Source: Mesodorylaimus sp. YZB2_4
Lineage: Eukaryota; Nematoda; Enoplea; Dorylaimida; Dorylaimidae
Length of the DNA: 64,000 nucleotides
Assembly: GCA_030248295.1 (NCBI GenBank)
Contig: JASANH010000812.1
Span: forward strand, 62,001-126,000
Direction of reading: 5' to 3'
In this document: positions 11,539 to 22,259 of the stretch, in pieces
Position numbering within the stretch: position 1 is the first letter of the stretch
Layout: each line of letters opens with the position of its first letter
Made by a program: the position numbers and the translations under genes
Notes under the pieces: generated by a model
What the model saw: only the letters and a program-made list of their open reading frames with translations
Told to the model about the DNA's origin: nothing
Database searches by the model: none

Positions 11539-13050
11539 ATGACACCAGCAACGTCTTCTCTTCGAATCGGTTTTTCTAATGTTAATGGTATAAAAGGGAA
11601 AATTGATTACATCCATCCAGTAATTATCGAGCAGTCATTTGATATTCTTAGTATTGCTGAAACAAAAATCGACGATTCTGTATCGGATGATTTCCTCTTG
11701 CAAAATTTACGTGATTACAATGTCTATCGGCGGGACAGGAAATCTGGTGGTGGTGGCATTGCGACTTTCATTAAGTCAACGCTTCCAGTTATTCAATTGA
11801 AGTCTGCAAATGATTTAGGGATCGGCCGAGATGATTTGGAAATTCTAGCCCTTCGAATTGGAACTGGTAAAGAGTCAGTTGTTCTGTTGACAGTGTACAT
11901 TCTAAAGCAATGTCCAGCGGCAATTCACGCGCTTTTGCATTATTGTCAACGTGCGTTTAGACACCAATTCGATCGATTGGTCATTGTGGGAGATTTTAAC
12001 GCCGACTTATTACTTCATTCACCTGCCCGAGCAGCAGTTTTTGATCTCATTAGTAGCCTGGACGCCACGCAAACCGTCACTGTGCCCACAAGGAAAAATC
12101 GTACTTTATTGGATCTGGCGATTATTGGGGATGGTCAAAGGCATCGTGAAACAAAAGTATTGTCACCTATTGATTCTTCTGATCACGATGTATTATCGAT
12201 TAGCTTGGGGAATCGACCAAAAGCGAACTTTCCTGATCAACGTCTCGCTTGAAGTATACGACGTGTTGATTGGAAGGAAGTGAATCGTAGGATATCAGCT
12301 GAAGAGAGCCTACACCTGGTCAACTCAGCGTCAGATGTGGATGAAGCTTGTAATCGGCTTATGGACAGGATCACCAAGGTAATCACAGAAATTATTCCAC
12401 GCCGTTCTGTCCAAAGAAGCCAGCAGCATCCGTGGATTGCCTCAGAATTGCTTCGCCTAATTCGTGAGAAGAATCATGCCTACTGGAAATGGAAGAAGTC
12501 AAACGACATCAAAGATTTTGGTTGGTTCAGTCGGCTACGTAGGCAAGTGAAGAAGGATGTTCGTAAAGCGAAACGTCAGTACATTGATCGATTATTCTCG
12601 GAGGCTAAATCGCCTGCTGAATTTTGGGCAGCCTATCGACGTTTTAGTCCAGATGATCGATCAATTCCTCCCTTGATTGACGATTTCAACAAATCGCATT
12701 TTTCATCGGCCGAGAAAGCTACATTGTTGCAGACGTCATTTCAAGGAAATTTCAACCAAACCATGGGCAGCCCATATTCTCCACCTCCTCTTGATAATGG
12801 AGATTATTACGATTGTGACGTCTCATTTAGTTTCGTGCATCGACAACTAGCAACACTCCGTATTCAAAGTGCTCCTGGCATTGATGGACTGTCTGCGCCT
12901 ATTCTCAGAAACATTGCCTCGTCCATTGCTCCAGCTCTTACGGCATCGTGTAACCGCTCGCTAGTTGAGCGAGTTTTCCCGAAAGCATGGAAGGTGGCGA
13001 AGGTAATCCCAATACCGAAACCGGGCGACCGTCATCAAGCTACATCTACA
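11539..13050 (+). mobile_element. LINE fragment: APE endonuclease and start of reverse transcriptase
   Basis: Non-LTR retrotransposon, plus strand. The first open stretch (to 12252) has APE-type endonuclease signatures: SIAETKIDDS, RKSGGGG, VGDFNADLL and the final SDHDVLSI. A TGA at 12250-12252 interrupts an otherwise continuous frame, which resumes with RRVDWKEVN. The second stretch holds the linker (WIASELLRLIREKN, RKAKRQY) and the first reverse-transcriptase block (SAPGIDGLSAPIL, KVIPIPKPGDRH). Homology stops near 13050, so the palm, the YxDD motif and the 3' end are missing. It is inactive. Confidence 0.85.
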
Positions 13051-13429
13051 AGTTCGAAGAGCTCTCAGTTGGTAAAACCCAAATCCGCAGGACAAAGTGC
13101 AAAAAATTCTGACAAAACTTTTTTGTTCCGACAACCCTAATTTTTGCATTTTTGATCAGAATTTCTTCGTCATTCGAAACATTTAATTTTCATCGCCAAA
13201 AAAATATCAATTACCAAAGGCATGAGGCCGCGGCATTTTATTAACGATATATATTATGTATATACCCCACATGAACTGCTACCTTTCTTGGAATCTTGTA
13301 TGCAGCCATTCTATCCCTGGCCCAAAATCTTATAGCCCCTGAAGTAAAAAGTGTGAAATAAAGTAGCACTTCTGGTGGTGAGTGGCCAACTATCAGTGGT
13401 TCCAAGTCAGCATTTTAATCGGAAGAACC

Positions 13430-13870
13430 CTAGCTCGAAGCCCAACCACCTGATTCGTTTTGTGTGAGTTCAAATACGTGAGTCGTGCACACCAGCCGCC
13501 ACTGTCAACCTAGCAGATTGGAAGCTTGAAAAGCGAGTAATGGCGGCAAATAGGCACCACTTTATGTCAAATTTTGTTAGACAGCCTCGCCCTACTTGAC
13601 CCTAAGAGCGACCACATACAGCAGATGTCTAGGCAAACGCAAAAGTATCACGCTTCACATGCTCAATAAATAAGCTTCACAAACTTTTCCAACCCAGCAA
13701 TAACGAAGTTATTCAGGAATGTCTGACATGTCGAAAGTTGCTAAAAGCCTAGATTTCTTGTCGCATAGTCAGAGCGCTTGTGAAAACGTGCGTGGGAACA
13801 TTTGAATATGGTCTTGGCTTTCGCGAAAAATCTTGACATTTCATGCCGTTCATACGTTTTGCCAATAGAG
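13430..13870 (+). promoter_or_regulatory. Tectonin cassette copy C, left part
   Basis: Matches the left and middle of cassette B (GTCGTGCACACCA at about 13485, AACGTGCGTGGGAACA, then TTGCCAATAGAGC at about 13858-13870). Homology breaks here and resumes at about 15918, so about 2.05 kb has been inserted. No tectonin reading frame follows this cassette. Confidence 0.55.
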
Positions 13871-15139
13871 CTTATCAGCAGGCACGGTAGTGCCTGCTTA
13901 GACCAGCCAACCAGACGCCTAATGCTAAAGGACCATTTTCACCGACTAATAACTCGAGAACGATTTGACGAGAATTTTTGATTTTTTGCACACATAGCAG
14001 AATCGGCCGAATCTACAATCGTGCCAATTTTTATCAAAATCCGTCCGGCTATTGTCGAATTCCAGGATAGGCGATTTCTTGTTCAGGGGGGAGAAGACGA
14101 GGAGGAGGAGGAGGAGGATAAACATCAGCCTAGAGCAACAACCAGAGGTCGTACAGGTGTAAATATTAGTTTTTCTGAAAGCTTGCATCTTCAGAATCTG
14201 CCTTTTGGCATTCGTTTTTTGAACGCTTTAGTTTCGAAAAGGTTATTCCAGAAAATAATCACTTTTTTGACTTTTTCAACCCGTCGCTTGTCGAGTACTC
14301 AACAGATTTTGATAAAAATTGACGTGGCAGCGGATCTGACCTATCTTGCAAAGCGTGCGAAAAATAAACTTTTTTGGTGAAATCATTCTTGAGTTATTGA
14401 CTACCGAAAGTAGCTGGCTGTGGTGTTTCTGTTTTTTTCATTTTCGGCGCGCAGCTTAGAAACATCAACTGAACGGGTTGAGGTGCAGCGCTATTGATTG
14501 GCTAGGCTCACTTAGAGCGCTTTCACGAAGATGGGTTTGGTGTACACCAAACCCATCTTCGTAATTTATTACCAGCAAATTCTTTGGTGTATATACACCA
14601 ATAAATTTGCTGGTGATAAATTGAGAATTTGTGAACGAATATAAATGATGTGGAAAGAGATTCCATGGTCAGGACATGTTTCATTAGATGTGGAGGTAAT
14701 ATTGCTGAGGAAAATAGGAGCTAAAAATAACTTATAAAACTTGCGGATCCTAAGTATTCAGTTTCAGCTTCTGATGGAATACTCTGAGGATATAGAACTT
14801 AAGACCACTCGAGCATGAGCTAGTCCTTACGAATTAGAAATCCTTACGAATGAGCTTTATTGTTTTTCATGCCGCCTGTATATCTGAGTACATATGCAAA
14901 AAAATGCGCATTTCATGAGCAGGCACGGGTGAGAGTTTCTGACTATGAAATGGTCGATCGATCTGTAGGCGGTCTTTACGAGTAATTTCATGGGCGCGGG
15001 TTAACGTTCCGCTCTATGTTTCTGTTTTAAGAGGTTTGGAAGAAGGTGTATGACAGTCAAGTCGCTCAATTCTCTCAGTTGTAGGAACAAGTGTTTTGGG
15101 CCAAACTATAGTTTCTAGCAAAAAACGAAAAACGGTTTT
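13871..15139. repeat. Insertion into cassette C, first part
   Basis: Sequence between the two halves of cassette C, not matched to a coding family. It contains an acidic (GAG)n run at about 14096-14119 and two adjacent palindromes at 14525-14620. Confidence 0.45.
14525..14620. repeat. Two back-to-back palindromes
   Basis: 14525-14562 is a perfect 19+19 palindrome centred on GGTGTACACC. 14565-14620 is a second, nearly perfect palindrome of 56 bp centred on GGTGTATATACACC. Both would form strong hairpins and share the GGTGTA core. Confidence 0.85.
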
Positions 15140-15917
15140 ATTATTTCCAAAAAAGTCTGTTATGACAGACTCAAAACTTTTAGGCCAGCCTATGCACACA
15201 GTGGAACCAGGGCTTAGGATGGCTGGTCTACTCGGCCACAAGAAAAAGGGAAAGTGCCCCAACAGGCAGTGCACACACAGCTTGTAATTGCTCGCACACA
15301 TATACTGTATGTATGTATGCATTGATATGTCAGCATCCAAGCCACAAAGCTTGTGTTCGGTGCATGTACTGCTGCTGTTCAGACAGGCTCCCCAAAGGCA
15401 GCTGTGCTGTTCCACACAATTAACCTGCACACTGCATGCTAAAGCTGTAGCGCTGGGAGCAAAGTGATATTGCTTATCGTTACATGCCTAAGCCTCGATG
15501 AACACTGTAAAATCTTTCCCCTTCTTCCAACTTTATGTTCATGCTCATGGTTTATCATATCAGTAATGACACACTCTAGGATAAAAGGGCACATGACACA
15601 AAATGATTTACCTGGCCGCGAGTCGAACACTCCCTAGTAATGATACGAGCAAGCGCTACTACGCATAGCCCGAGAGTTAGACACTCCTAGCCCACTTTGA
15701 GGACCACGAGCACAGGATCGTGTGGCCCTCTACCAGGATCAGTCGTCCTGTTGATATTCATGCAGAAAAAGCAGCTTCTGCTCAGACATTTTTCCTAAAC
15801 CGTGGTTGCGCTTAGCAGAGGCCGAGTAGACCAGCCATTCTAAGCCCTGGTTTCACTCTGTGCATTGGCTGGTCTAAAAGTTTTGAGTCTGTCATAACAG
15901 ACTTTTTTGGAAATAAT
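15140..15917. mobile_element. Inverted-repeat element with about 98-bp arms
   Basis: The left arm 15140-15237 and right arm 15820-15917 are reverse complements over about 98 bp (left arm includes AAGTCTGTTATGACAGACTC and GGATGGCTGGTCTACTCGGC). The inner 580 bp hold no convincing gene; a SINE-like B box lies in reverse near 15614-15632. It is the right-hand part of the insertion that splits cassette C. Likely a non-autonomous DNA element, superfamily unknown. Confidence 0.75.
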
Positions 15918-16270
15918 TCCAAATACTTATTATTCATCTGCCTCCAATTACCATTTCTAGCGATAAAATTCAAGTTACATTAGGAAGACCCTTCATATTT
16001 TTCAGTCGGAATACACACAAAAATTGAAGTTATTATTTGCTGGGTCTCGCCAGTTACGCTTGGATAGCACTGATTCTTTAACACTCAGTTTTGTAATGGA
16101 AATAAAGGTGTGTGAAAGTTTGATGTGCCTGTTTATGCATGCCAATTCGCGAGTACTTATTGGCGTTGTCAGCGATGCATCTCCAGAGCACTCTTGTCTT
16201 TAATCATCAGTGGCACATAGCTCACTATCGTGCAGGCCTTCGTTCGTCTCATACTTGTGGCTTTAGGTGA
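15918..16270 (+). promoter_or_regulatory. Tectonin cassette copy C, right part
   Basis: Resumes with CTTATTATTCATCTG and continues through the region equivalent to the first exon, ending with the donor GTGAGT at 16267 after GGCTTTAG. The A/T box of copies A and B is degraded (TACTTATTGG). Instead of a tectonin exon, a SINE follows about 180 bp later. Confidence 0.5.
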
Positions 16271-16449
16271 GTATCTGACGATAATTTTGGCAGTCATATC
16301 CAATCCATCTCTTCTCCTGGCAGACCTTATGGGGCTGCGATGATGTTGAGTCTGCCTTATTCATGTTTAATTTATCGTTAGACCATGCAAAGATTGTTCA
16401 AACTGATCACTGACCTTCTCATGTGGGATCACAGCACAGAAGAATTTCC

Positions 16450-16636
16450 TCATGTCATCATGTCATGTCATGTCATGTCATACTTTATCCATAGCCAAGC
16501 ACCATAAGGCGCACTCGAGGGCTAAGGAACACTTAATTGACAATCATTTTGTACCGAAGCGGGAGTCGAACCCTCCCCTGTAATTGCGCACCCAGCGTGA
16601 GAGGCAGACGCCTTAACCCGCTAGGCCACGACCTCC
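16450..16636 (-). mobile_element. tRNA-derived SINE, second copy
   Basis: Reverse orientation of the element at 1678-1849. The tail is an expanded CATGT pentamer run at 16450-16480, followed by the shared body (ACTTTATCCATAGCCAAGCA) and the tRNA-like head ending near 16636. Confidence 0.75.
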
Positions 16637-16859
16637 AGTAATACGGCTCCAGTCGAACCCACGCCTGGCAGGCGAAGGAGGGAAAAAGTGGCAAAAACTC
16701 CGACTAGAGCAGGCAAGTTTTGCGATTATATCTGTACCTACGGGTAACATCAACTCGAGTGGTCTCCCAGGATCAGTAATTTTCCCCCTCTCACTGCGGC
16801 CCGCCGGGCAGTGTTGGCATCCGGGATATGTAGTCAGGATTTGTTGGAGGCCCGAGTTG

Positions 16860-17119
16860 ATGAGCGTGTGAAAAGGTGTGTGGGAACATGAAAATATGAC
16901 CTTGGCTCCCGAAGAATCTCGGCTATTGCAAGTTGTTCACAATTTTTGCCAATGGTTCAGTCCAAATGTTTATTATCGTTCTTACTCCTGTTACCATTTC
17001 ATAATATATAATCAGATTACAATAGAAAGTGACTTTTAGAATTTTCAACAAAAATATTGAAACTGCTATTTTACTGGGTCTCGCCAGCTGCGCTTGTAAG
17101 GCGTTGATTCTTTGGCACA
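16860..17119 (+). promoter_or_regulatory. Tectonin cassette copy D, left part
   Basis: Matches cassettes A and B from GAGCGTGTGAAAA through CTGGGTCTCGCCAGCTGCGC up to TTTGGCACA, where a LINE begins. The cassette resumes at 17964. It belongs to the tectonin pseudogene at 18382. Confidence 0.6.
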
Positions 17120-17963
17120 TCATCATCATCATCATATTTACTTCATTGGACAAACGCTAAACCGCACTCCATGTCCAAGAAACACTTTAAAAGAGTTATA
17201 CAGAAAACATAAATTACAATGAGTATCGAAAAGTTAAACGAGAATAAGAGTAAGACGCCCCAAGCGTTCCCCAACGTACAATATTCCATAATTCAATACT
17301 AGAAAAGATAAAGCTTTGTTTATAAGCCCCGAAATAAGGTCTGGACACAATAAGATGATGTGGTTCACATATCTGACGACTATCACCGTGATGAAAGTTA
17401 TGAAACTGGCACATTTTCAGTCCTTTCTTTCTATCATACAGTGAAGACCACCCAGCTTGTTTCAGCCCGTCTTTAAAAGTTATGCGAGAATCGTTCAAAT
17501 ATAATCTCAACGCATAAAGCTGAGCTCGTTCTAACTCTCGAATATCCTTATCCAGCACAGGATCCCAGCATATGGCACCATATTCAAGCACAGAACGGAC
17601 ACAGGCATTATACAGTATACGGTAACCAAAAAACTCGGATCTATGTGTCTTCCCAGTTTGCGTCTAATTGCACCAATCATATTCGTTGCCTTTCGCACAG
17701 TCAAAGAGACATTTGACTGTATTTCATATCTGAGGAAAACAAAATACCCAAATATTTTACCTCTTCAAAGAAATCCAGTTTGTGTCCATTCACCGTTAAG
17801 TCCGGGTGAGGCGGCAGTCTGTTGTGGCCGTATCGGAAAATTATCGCTTGCGATTTCGAAACATTGAAATCCAGTCCTGCTGATCGAACCCAGGTCGAGA
17901 TAAAATCGATAATTGGGTGAATAATGGTTTCGAGCTCCTCCATTTTCCGAATAGGCACGAACA
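17120..17963 (-). mobile_element. 5'-truncated LINE inserted in cassette D
   Basis: Minus-strand LINE. The 3' end lies at 17120 with a short (ATG)n tail in its own orientation. Translations in shifting frames show the end of a reverse transcriptase (GLDFNVSKSQAIIF, VKYLGILFSSDMKYS) and the typical C-terminal block (LEYGAICWDPVLDKDIRELE, RAQLYALRLYL). The 6-bp sequence GGCACA occurs at both junctions (17114-17119 and 17964-17969) and only once in the uninterrupted cassettes, so it is a probable target-site duplication. Frameshifts show that it is dead. Confidence 0.85.
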
Positions 17964-18154
17964 GGCACAGAATTTTGCAATGAAAATGAAGGTGTGTGAA
18001 AGTTGGATGAGCCTGATCATGCATGTCAATGTGCGAGTACTTACTGGCCTTGTACGCGATGCGTCTCCAAAGCACTCTTGTCTGGTCAACAGTGGCACAT
18101 AATTTACTGTCGTGAAGGCCTCCATTCGTCTCATACTTTCGGCTTTAGGTGAGT
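17964..18154 (+). promoter_or_regulatory. Tectonin cassette copy D, right part
   Basis: Continues the cassette after the LINE, through the exon-like stretch, to GGCTTTAG followed by donor GTGAGT at 18149. The distance from here to the pseudogene start is only about 230 bp. Confidence 0.55.
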
Positions 18155-18381
18155 ATCCGACCATTGTTTCGGCAGTCGTCTCCAAGGCATCTCTTCTCCT
18201 AACAGACCTTTCGGGGCTGCGGTGATGTTGGGTCAGCCTGATATATGTTCAACTTTGAGCATGCAAAACGATGCAAACTGATCTCTGACCTTCCCGTGTG
18301 GGATCACAGCACATTAGAATTCACGAACACTGCACTACATCATGCACTACCAAAGACACCTTCCAGGCTTGCTTCCTGCCA

Positions 18382-19190
18382 ATGCTGCTAATGAAGTTTC
18401 TCGTCTTTTCTCTAACCATCAGCATAACTGCAGTTGACGGGGGTGGGCTAATGATTCAACCAAAAGCCGAAACACATTCACAGGAAGAGGCGGAAAGAAC
18501 TGCTGCTTGGAGTTCGAGATACAAAGCCTATTGTGACCGTGGCGGCGCCTTCAATGTATCAGCCTAGGGAAACGAGCTATGGACCATCGATGCCAATAGT
18601 TCTTTTGGCAATGGGTCTATAACACTTGGGTTCTACCTGGGCTATGCAAACAGTATTTTTGTTGGCTCCGATGGTTCCGTTCGGCTGACTGATTCAAATC
18701 ACCTGATTTGGAGAAAAGATGATAAGGAACGGCCCGAAGAAAGGATTCATTTTGGAAAAAGGATGGGAAGTTGAACTGGGTTCAGATACTTGGGCGATTG
18801 AAAAAAATCGACGCGGGCTCCAAGGATATCGTTGCAGGCAATAACGCGCAGGGGTGCTTGTGTGTATGTACAATAGTTCGTGGACCTGCCCTACGATTGG
18901 TGGAGGCTGGCTGTCTTTTGGCCAAAGCGATGACACGTGGTTGGTCAAGTCCGATCAAACAGTCTGGCGATGGGAAGGTGACGGTCTCGCTCGAAAACCA
19001 GGCTCTGGAGTCATGATCGATGTGCAAGGCCTGAATCGTGTGGCCCTGTTGAACGCCGCTGGCGGCGTGTTATTGTGGAGAAGCTACAAATGGAAATGGG
19101 TCATGGGAGGTGTCATAAGCGTCAGCATCACAAGCGACTGCGTCTTTCACGTCGCTGGCAAAATCGGTGAAAAAAAGATGGCCTGATTTA
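18382..19190 (+). pseudogene. Tectonin pseudogene (copy 3)
   Basis: Third tandem copy. The first 61 codons (signal peptide, spacer with SQEEAERTAAW, then the first repeat) are open. A lysine codon of gene 1 is then TAG (18565-18567). Further frameshifts follow, with homology switching frames around 18730-18850. Near the end one A is missing from the poly-A run of GEKK compared with gene 2. The conserved C-terminal WCPYDWRNN is absent; homology stops at about 19190. The extra N-terminal spacer groups it with gene 1. Its promoter cassette is also split by a LINE. Confidence 0.9.
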
Positions 19191-19199
19191 ACATGAACT

Positions 19200-19880
19200 T
19201 GAACAGATGCATAGCAAAACGGACATGATGCTGGAAGAAGTGTTTAACGAAAATACCGGCCTGAAAAGACTTGAATTTTTATATCCACGCGAAAGGAATT
19301 GTCTTGGCTATACTATATGTGATAAATCACTGGCTCGCACGCTACATATTCTGGCGGCAGGCCAAGTTGGCTTAGAATCATGTGCTTGGGCTTATTTTAT
19401 CCAAGAGAACAGGTATTTCAGAAATAAAACGACAGAAGGACATAAAAAGGTCAAATTGAAAAGTAGTACTCCGGCGCTATGTTTGGACGGAAAGTCAAAC
19501 TTTTTAAAATTCCCGCTGGCAGGTTAGTATAGTGCTTATGCCAAGAAGCTGTCGGCTGGAAACGGGAAACAGACAAGCATTAGGCCTGAAGCACACACCG
19601 TTCACCCAACAGTGTTATTCTTGCTTAGCCATGACTGTACTCCCGCACACATCTATAGCACGCAGCCACAGGCAAACTTTGACACAAAGCGACAAATTTA
19701 TTTTTGTTTAATTTAACAAATCGAGGTGCACGTAATCAAAGGCTCAATTAATCCTATGCATTTGTTTTTCAATGTGTGGAGGGGGGGGGTGTTGCCGGCG
19801 CACAACTTGTAATGATCCGTGATGTTCAGGCTCGAGACATACTGTAGAGAGTGAACAAAAATTTGAAATTTGAATCTCTC
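19200..19880. other. Intergenic with a transposon-end fragment
   Basis: At about 19307-19340 a fragment matches the terminal repeat of the foldback element at 45776-46280 (GGCTATACTATATGTG, then ATAAATCACTGGCTCGCAC). No partner end is seen nearby. Otherwise nothing recognised. Confidence 0.5.
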
Positions 19881-19887
19881 CCTAATT

Positions 19888-21237
19888 TTATTTCCTTGCT
19901 ATTGCTAATTTTACAAATCCATATCCTCCCACCATAATCACTGAAATTAAGCATATTATTGCATAGTGATAAACATTCGACTGGCACACTTTTTCCTCAT
20001 CCAGTTTCCTCCTTGATTGGTTTTCTAACAAATCGACTAAAATCCTTGTAAACAAGTGTCTTTTTTCCACTTTGACCACATCGTATATCAAATTCCTCAG
20101 TCCATCCTTTCTCCATCTCCATTTCACTTTTTTATTCAATTCATAACGGCATGAATTTATAGAGTTGCCATGGTCGAGGTTGTGCCTTATCATTTTATAT
20201 TTGGCAATGTCAGGGGGATATCTGATAATCTCGAGCTCGTGCAAGTGCACTCTCTGAGCCATATCGTCGTCCTCTCCACCCCATCCCCAATAATCGTTAC
20301 TATACCCGTTCAATGTCTTGAATTGACCAGTGGTCAAGGCAGTAACACCACCAAAAATTGTATCATAGGGTAATTGATATTGGAATTTATCCACAGCCAC
20401 GGACATGTGTCTTGGTTGAGTTGGACACGTGTACAAATTATGATCATTTTCTGGTAATAAATCAACATCGTGGAAAATTATGCAATGCCATTGGTCCAAT
20501 TTCATTGCTTCCATAAATCCGATGTTTAGTAATTTTCCGCGATTAAATGTTTGATTAGTTATTTGTTCAATGACAAATATGGAATAGTGTAGTTGCTGTT
20601 TTTGTAGGAAAGGGTGCATGTGACGAAGGAAAATGCGCAAGTGAGTGTCCCGGTGGCGATATGGAATAATTATGGCCACTTTGTGTCGTGGTTTACAATC
20701 GATCGGTGTCCAATATCCACCTGGATAAAGGGTGGGGAAACGAGATTCCAGGTCTGGATAGGATGGACAAAAGACAGGTACTTCGATTGGACCGATCAAA
20801 CCTGGCGGCATGATTGGACATACTGGCAGTTTAGAAAATTCGGAAGAATTATCTTTAAAAAATTTGCCATCAGGATTTGTGGCGGGAAATTCAAAATTTG
20901 ATTTTGAAAGAGCAATTTTAGAATCATTTTCGTTTTTCGAATTAAAAATGTCTAGCGCGGGAGTTTGAAATTTTTGTTCTAAGTCACGGATTTTTAAAGG
21001 TTGACTTTTATTTATTAGAGACCACGAATGTTGAAATTGGGAAATACTGTCCTTTACTTTAATGAAATCTGATTTGATTCCATTCCAAGCGTAAATATGT
21101 GCAAAATTTAAAACGTGTATGCGATTGTGATAAACTCTAACACCGACTAAAAATTGAAGAAAGACCAAGGACGCAAGAAAGATTATGAATAATTTAAATC
21201 TGGTAAAGTTAACTGATCGATATAAGAATTCAGTCAT
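19888..21237 (-). CDS. Beta-1,4-galactosyltransferase family protein (GT7)
   Basis: Golgi type II glycosyltransferase of 449 aa in a single exon. It would transfer Gal or GalNAc from a UDP-sugar to terminal GlcNAc or Glc. N-terminal transmembrane anchor at residues 14-33, stem to about 138, catalytic domain after PVCP. Family signatures are present: IPYRHRDTHL (191-200), FNRGKLLNIG (231-240), HDVDLLPEN with the metal-binding DVD at 257-259, WGWGGEDDD (317-325), and metal-binding M349 and H352 in MIRH. Unlike the usual family end, it continues about 45 residues past the catalytic domain and closes with a hydrophobic segment (about 424-445) and a basic tail. Acceptor and donor specificity cannot be read from the sequence. 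The start is the only upstream ATG that gives a clean anchor. Confidence 0.92.
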   Translation of the reverse strand: MTEFLYRSVNFTRFKLFIIFLASLVFLQFLVGVRVYHNRIHVLNFAHIYAWNGIKSDFIKVKDSISQFQHSWSLINKSQPLKIRDLEQKFQTPALDIFNSKNENDSKIALSKSNFEFPATNPDGKFFKDNSSEFSKLPVCPIMPPGLIGPIEVPVFCPSYPDLESRFPTLYPGGYWTPIDCKPRHKVAIIIPYRHRDTHLRIFLRHMHPFLQKQQLHYSIFVIEQITNQTFNRGKLLNIGFMEAMKLDQWHCIIFHDVDLLPENDHNLYTCPTQPRHMSVAVDKFQYQLPYDTIFGGVTALTTGQFKTLNGYSNDYWGWGGEDDDMAQRVHLHELEIIRYPPDIAKYKMIRHNLDHGNSINSCRYELNKKVKWRWRKDGLRNLIYDVVKVEKRHLFTRILVDLLENQSRRKLDEEKVCQSNVYHYAIICLISVIMVGGYGFVKLAIARK

Positions 21238-21239
21238 TG

Positions 21240-22132
21240 CGTCATTCAGTGATAAGAAAAATAACGTCGCGGATTACATGACAAACTGTTAGCAGTAGAA
21301 AATTTTGGTTTCTAATGCATTGTTTTTGGTGTCGGTGATAAGCTGATAAGAAAGAAATTCAAAAAGCTGTGAATGATAACAATACACTGTAGATCTGCAA
21401 ATCACTCCGGTTTGCTGATAAGCCACCAGAAGCTAATAAGAAATCAAAAAGTGATGAGCCACGAGGCATTGACGGTGATGATTCAAAAAAGTTTCGTTAG
21501 CCGCATCTGTCTGAAGAGGACGAATGCATTGAGAATATACTTTGAGTATGGAAGGCCCATAAATGGCAGATGAGAGACAAAAAATTTGACGAACTGGGGA
21601 GATAATAATTGTGTTTACCTTGCCTCCATATAAGACCAGCAGGGCTCTGTTTGTTAACTTCTTCTATCCAGTTCATCGAGAAAATCAATGATTTAGGCAG
21701 CCTAGACAATCTATTGTCTCGAAGTAGTGCCATGGAAAAGACGAGGGTTTAGCTACGTTTGTCGCCTTGACAAGATGACTAGCGAGTCGAACAAGCCTGG
21801 CTAACTGTTGACATGGGACTGCGCGCGGAGTGTGTGCGCTCCCATTTGCTGTCATCCAGCGACTAGTGGGCAGGAAGGGCCTGCTAGAATTACTGACCAT
21901 GGCGAGGTAAAAAGGGCTAAGCAAACATGTCGGGCGCTAATGAGTAGGGGCTTGTTTATGTAAGGCGGGGCACTGTGACAGGCTGACAAGGCTTCTTATG
22001 ACAATGCAATTCGTCAAAGGCCACTTTCAGCTCATCCGATATGATTCGCATATTTGGACGGCATAAACTGGCAGCCTCCTTGTCGTCCTTAATTTCTTGT
22101 TAGTAGCGCTACGAACAGTTTGTTAGACAGCG
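21240..22132. other. Intergenic, nothing recognised
   Basis: About 0.9 kb upstream of the galactosyltransferase with no supported gene. A few GATAAG motifs lie close to its start (21250-21450). Confidence 0.35.
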
Positions 22133-22259
22133 GGGGCCAGTTTCACAATCAGCTGGGACATGTCGTAAAGTTAGGATGTTCAAATCGCAATGATGTAAGA
22201 TAGGACTTACGGTGTCATAATATTTAGGACATGTCCTGGGCGATTGTGAAACTGGCCCC
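22133..22259 (-). mobile_element. 127-bp foldback MITE, copy 2
   Basis: Full-length copy of the element at 1535-1661 in opposite orientation. Its terminal inverted repeats are better preserved (GGGGCCAGTTTCACAATC at both ends). Confidence 0.8.
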
